Shown piece by piece: positions 16,073 to 17,608 of a stretch of DNA of 17,608 bases. Position numbers and translations under genes: made by a program. The stretch's first letter is position 1. The number at the start of each line of letters is the position of its first letter. The stretch is from an uncultured Gammaproteobacteria bacterium. GTDB lineage: Bacteria; Pseudomonadota; Gammaproteobacteria; Pseudomonadales; Azotimanducaceae_A. The notes under the pieces were generated by a model that worked only from the letters and a program-made list of their open reading frames with translations, searched no databases and was not told where the DNA came from. The stretch is from assembly GCA_913041025.1 (NCBI GenBank), contig CAJWGQ010000039.1:1-17608 (forward strand). The letters run 5' to 3'.

Positions 16073-16102
16073 AACATAGCGATTCAAACCGTGCATGTCC
16101 AA
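16073..16102 (-). promoter_or_regulatory. Candidate promoter for the symporter operon
   Basis: On the minus strand, TTGGAC (16102-16097) and TATGTT (16078-16073) are 18 bp apart. This is about 75 bp before the DUF4212 start. Each box has two departures from consensus, so support is modest. Confidence 0.3.
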
Positions 16103-16213
16103 TCAAATCCAAGTTGAAGCGAGAATCAAACTGTGGCTGTAAGATTAACCGGCAGTTGTTTGCTTAGGCGGCTTGAATGATTCTGATTTTGATGTCTTGG
16201 GAAAGGTGCAATT

Positions 16214-16969
16214 ATGTCTAATCCGGTACAGCCAATAAGACCGGCTGCGACGGTGATCATAGCTCGGGAGGCAAAAATTGAGTTTGAGATTTTCATGCTC
16301 AAAAGGACCAGCTCGGCTAGTTTTGCTTCGGGTATGTTTGTGTTCCCAGGTGGAAGGGTAGATCACGACGATCACCTGCACAAATATGACGAACACAGAA
16401 TCGGTCCGTCCGAGGCTCAGCACTCCCAGATTCATTCAGTGGGATACGAGTGGAGAGGGTTTTGGATTGCGGCAATTCGGGAGACTTTCGAGGAATCGGG
16501 TTTGCTCCTTGCGTATGATCATCACGGGAGAATAATCTCTTTTGAGGAATCGGAGCTCGAAAGGCGTTTCGCGTCCTATAGGCAGCCTTTGCATGACGGA
16601 GAGATCAGCTTGCTAGATGTTTGTGAGATGGAAGGGATTAAATTGGCTGTGGATCAGATCCATTTTTACAACCGGTTTATTACGCCGGTAGGCCGGCCCC
16701 GGCGCTTTGATACCAGGTTCTTCATTGCTGCTGCCCCCGAGGCTCAACGCGGTATACATGATGAGCAAGAAACAGTGGACAGCATTTGGATTAACCCGAC
16801 TGAGGCCCTAAGGCGCAATGATGAAAAAGAATTTGATTTAATGAGAGTGACTCGTATGCAGTTGGAGTGGTTGACAGAATACGCTAACAAAGCGGAGCTG
16901 CTCGAGACCGTGAGTAATCGGAAGGAGTTTCTAGTTAGGCGTCCTGGTCCTGTGGCTCCCGGCGTCTAG
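16214..16969 (+). CDS. NUDIX hydrolase, NUDT19-like (possible CoA diphosphatase)
   Basis: 251-residue NUDIX-fold protein. The N-terminal strand RPAATVIIARE and the block MFVFPGGRVD (41-50) are followed by about 40 extra residues before the catalytic helix RETFEESGLLL (89-99). This gives the R-E-x2-E-E-x-G core of the Nudix box, but its first part (G-x5-E) is displaced by the insertion. That layout, with GRPRRFDTRFFIAAAP later, recalls the NUDT19 group, whose animal members cleave CoA and acyl-CoA. A role in CoA turnover would fit a neighbourhood rich in CoA chemistry, but this is inference. The start ATG at 16214 has GAAAGG 7 bases upstream. It is divergent from the symporter operon. Confidence 0.85.
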   Translation: MSNPVQPIRPAATVIIAREAKIEFEIFMLKRTSSASFASGMFVFPGGRVDHDDHLHKYDEHRIGPSEAQHSQIHSVGYEWRGFWIAAIRETFEESGLLLAYDHHGRIISFEESELERRFASYRQPLHDGEISLLDVCEMEGIKLAVDQIHFYNRFITPVGRPRRFDTRFFIAAAPEAQRGIHDEQETVDSIWINPTEALRRNDEKEFDLMRVTRMQLEWLTEYANKAELLETVSNRKEFLVRRPGPVAPGV

Positions 16970-16989
16970 TTATTAGTTAGAAGAAGTAT

Positions 16990-17016
16990 TCGACATTAAT
17001 TATTATTGTTTATAAA
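16990..17016 (+). promoter_or_regulatory. Candidate promoter for the aminotransferase gene
   Basis: TCGACA (16990-16995) and TATAAA (17011-17016) each match five of six consensus bases. The spacer is only 15 bp and AT-rich. A transcript would begin about 26 bp before the ATG at 17050. Confidence 0.3.
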
Positions 17017-17049
17017 GTCTATTCTCTCAAGAGTTATCCCTCAGTTCTA

Positions 17050-17608
17050 ATGGATGCACCCGACTTACAACTACAACAAGTCTCTGTTACTCGAAAAATG
17101 GCAGCTTCCCTGCCACGATTGAGATCAATCGCGCAGGGGAAAGGGCTGAAGATGCATCACCTAGGCGCTGGTTATCCTCATCCAGAGGTGACGGATCCGC
17201 GAAGGTTTCTTCAACATCAATCCCGTTATTTTGAATTTCTCGAGAAAAAAGAGGGGGTCAACGAGGGGCAAAATCTTCCCGAGTACCTTAGAGAATCTTA
17301 TTCTTATACTGATACGCTGGGACCTAAGTCCACTAGAGAATGTTTTGCTAGGATCTATGGAAGAGATTGGGGCCTAGAGATCAACCCTGAGCTTTTGATT
17401 CCAACTGTGGGTGCATCAGGCGGTATCAATTTGATTTGTTCGATGTTTGAGCGACCGGGAAAATCAGTTGCCTATATCACCGATGCGCCGACATACCCTG
17501 GATTTACGGCCAGAGTGGGGCTCTGTCAGCACGCTAAAATATTTAGTGTAGAAATGGACGAAGAGGGCGCTAAACCGGACGAATTCGAGCGACAAATTTT
17601 GAAAGCGA
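17050..17608 (+). CDS. PLP-dependent aminotransferase class I/II, N-terminal part (runs off the window)
   Basis: 186 codons are visible from the ATG at 17050; the PLP lysine would lie beyond the edge. The sequence shows a fold-type I aminotransferase start. The substrate-loop region HLGAGYPHPEV resembles the GxPxP element. YSYTDTLGPKSTRECFARIY fits the Y-x-x-x-x-G-x-x-x-L/F-R pattern. The cofactor phosphate-binding turn is PTVGASGGINLI. DAPTYPGF matches the (E/D)xPTYP(G) motif before the second cofactor strand. It most resembles the 2-aminoadipate/MocR-like aminotransferase group, but substrate is not determinable. No good ribosome site precedes the ATG. ATG at 17098 is an alternative, less likely because it would shorten the N-terminal arm. 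Confidence 0.88.
   Translation, partial: MDAPDLQLQQVSVTRKMAASLPRLRSIAQGKGLKMHHLGAGYPHPEVTDPRRFLQHQSRYFEFLEKKEGVNEGQNLPEYLRESYSYTDTLGPKSTRECFARIYGRDWGLEINPELLIPTVGASGGINLICSMFERPGKSVAYITDAPTYPGFTARVGLCQHAKIFSVEMDEEGAKPDEFERQILKA

Noticed and set aside
1..17608. CRISPR arrays, insertion sequences, tRNA or rRNA genes
   Set aside because: No regularly spaced repeats, transposase, terminal inverted repeats or recognisable RNA gene seen on either strand.

Overview
The window looks like chromosomal DNA of a Gram-negative, probably marine gammaproteobacterium with an oxidative, fatty-acid and organic-acid type of metabolism. The grounds are an RND efflux pump, E. coli-like glyoxalase I and malate synthase G, a lipoprotein-anchored LIV-type ABC transporter, and a two-part VC_2705-type sodium symporter. 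The taxon is inferred from gene families only. No rRNA, tRNA, IS element, phage gene or CRISPR array was seen.

Layout. 1-1735 (minus): an efflux operon with a periplasmic adaptor followed by the N-terminal part of an RND permease. It is read from a good promoter whose spacer holds a near-palindrome. 2010-3080 (minus): glyoxalase I and a glutathione S-transferase, 39 bp apart. 3081-3482: a roughly 400 bp stretch with no convincing gene. 3483-4166 (minus): an SDR-fold protein that lacks the cofactor glycine motif and the catalytic lysine, but carries both diagnostic halohydrin dehalogenase motifs (T-x4-Y-x-G and S-x12-Y-x3-R). 4258-10742 (plus): a tightly packed operon of LivH, LivM, LivG and LivF, an acyl-CoA synthetase and a substrate-binding lipoprotein. 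10749-11621 (minus): a TauD/TfdA-family dioxygenase. 11755-13947 (plus): malate synthase G (glcB). 13978-15995 (minus): a sodium:solute symporter with its DUF4212 small subunit. 16214-16969 (plus): a NUDT19-like NUDIX hydrolase. 17050 to the end (plus): the N-terminal part of a PLP-dependent aminotransferase.

How the genes may work together. The six-gene plus-strand operon reads as import of an organic acid followed by CoA activation. Import would be by lipoprotein, two permeases and two ATPases, and activation by the AMP-forming ligase. Malate synthase and the symporter pair, which end against each other, suggest uptake of small carboxylates such as acetate feeding the glyoxylate shunt. The halohydrin dehalogenase-like gene is divergent from the transporter operon and upstream of two glutathione-dependent genes. 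This suggests, by inference only, handling of halogenated alcohols or epoxides: dehalogenation gives an epoxide, and the GST and glyoxalase could detoxify electrophilic products.

The dehalogenase-like gene is the most notable item, because experimentally known members of that family are few and it would usually be labelled only as an SDR oxidoreductase.
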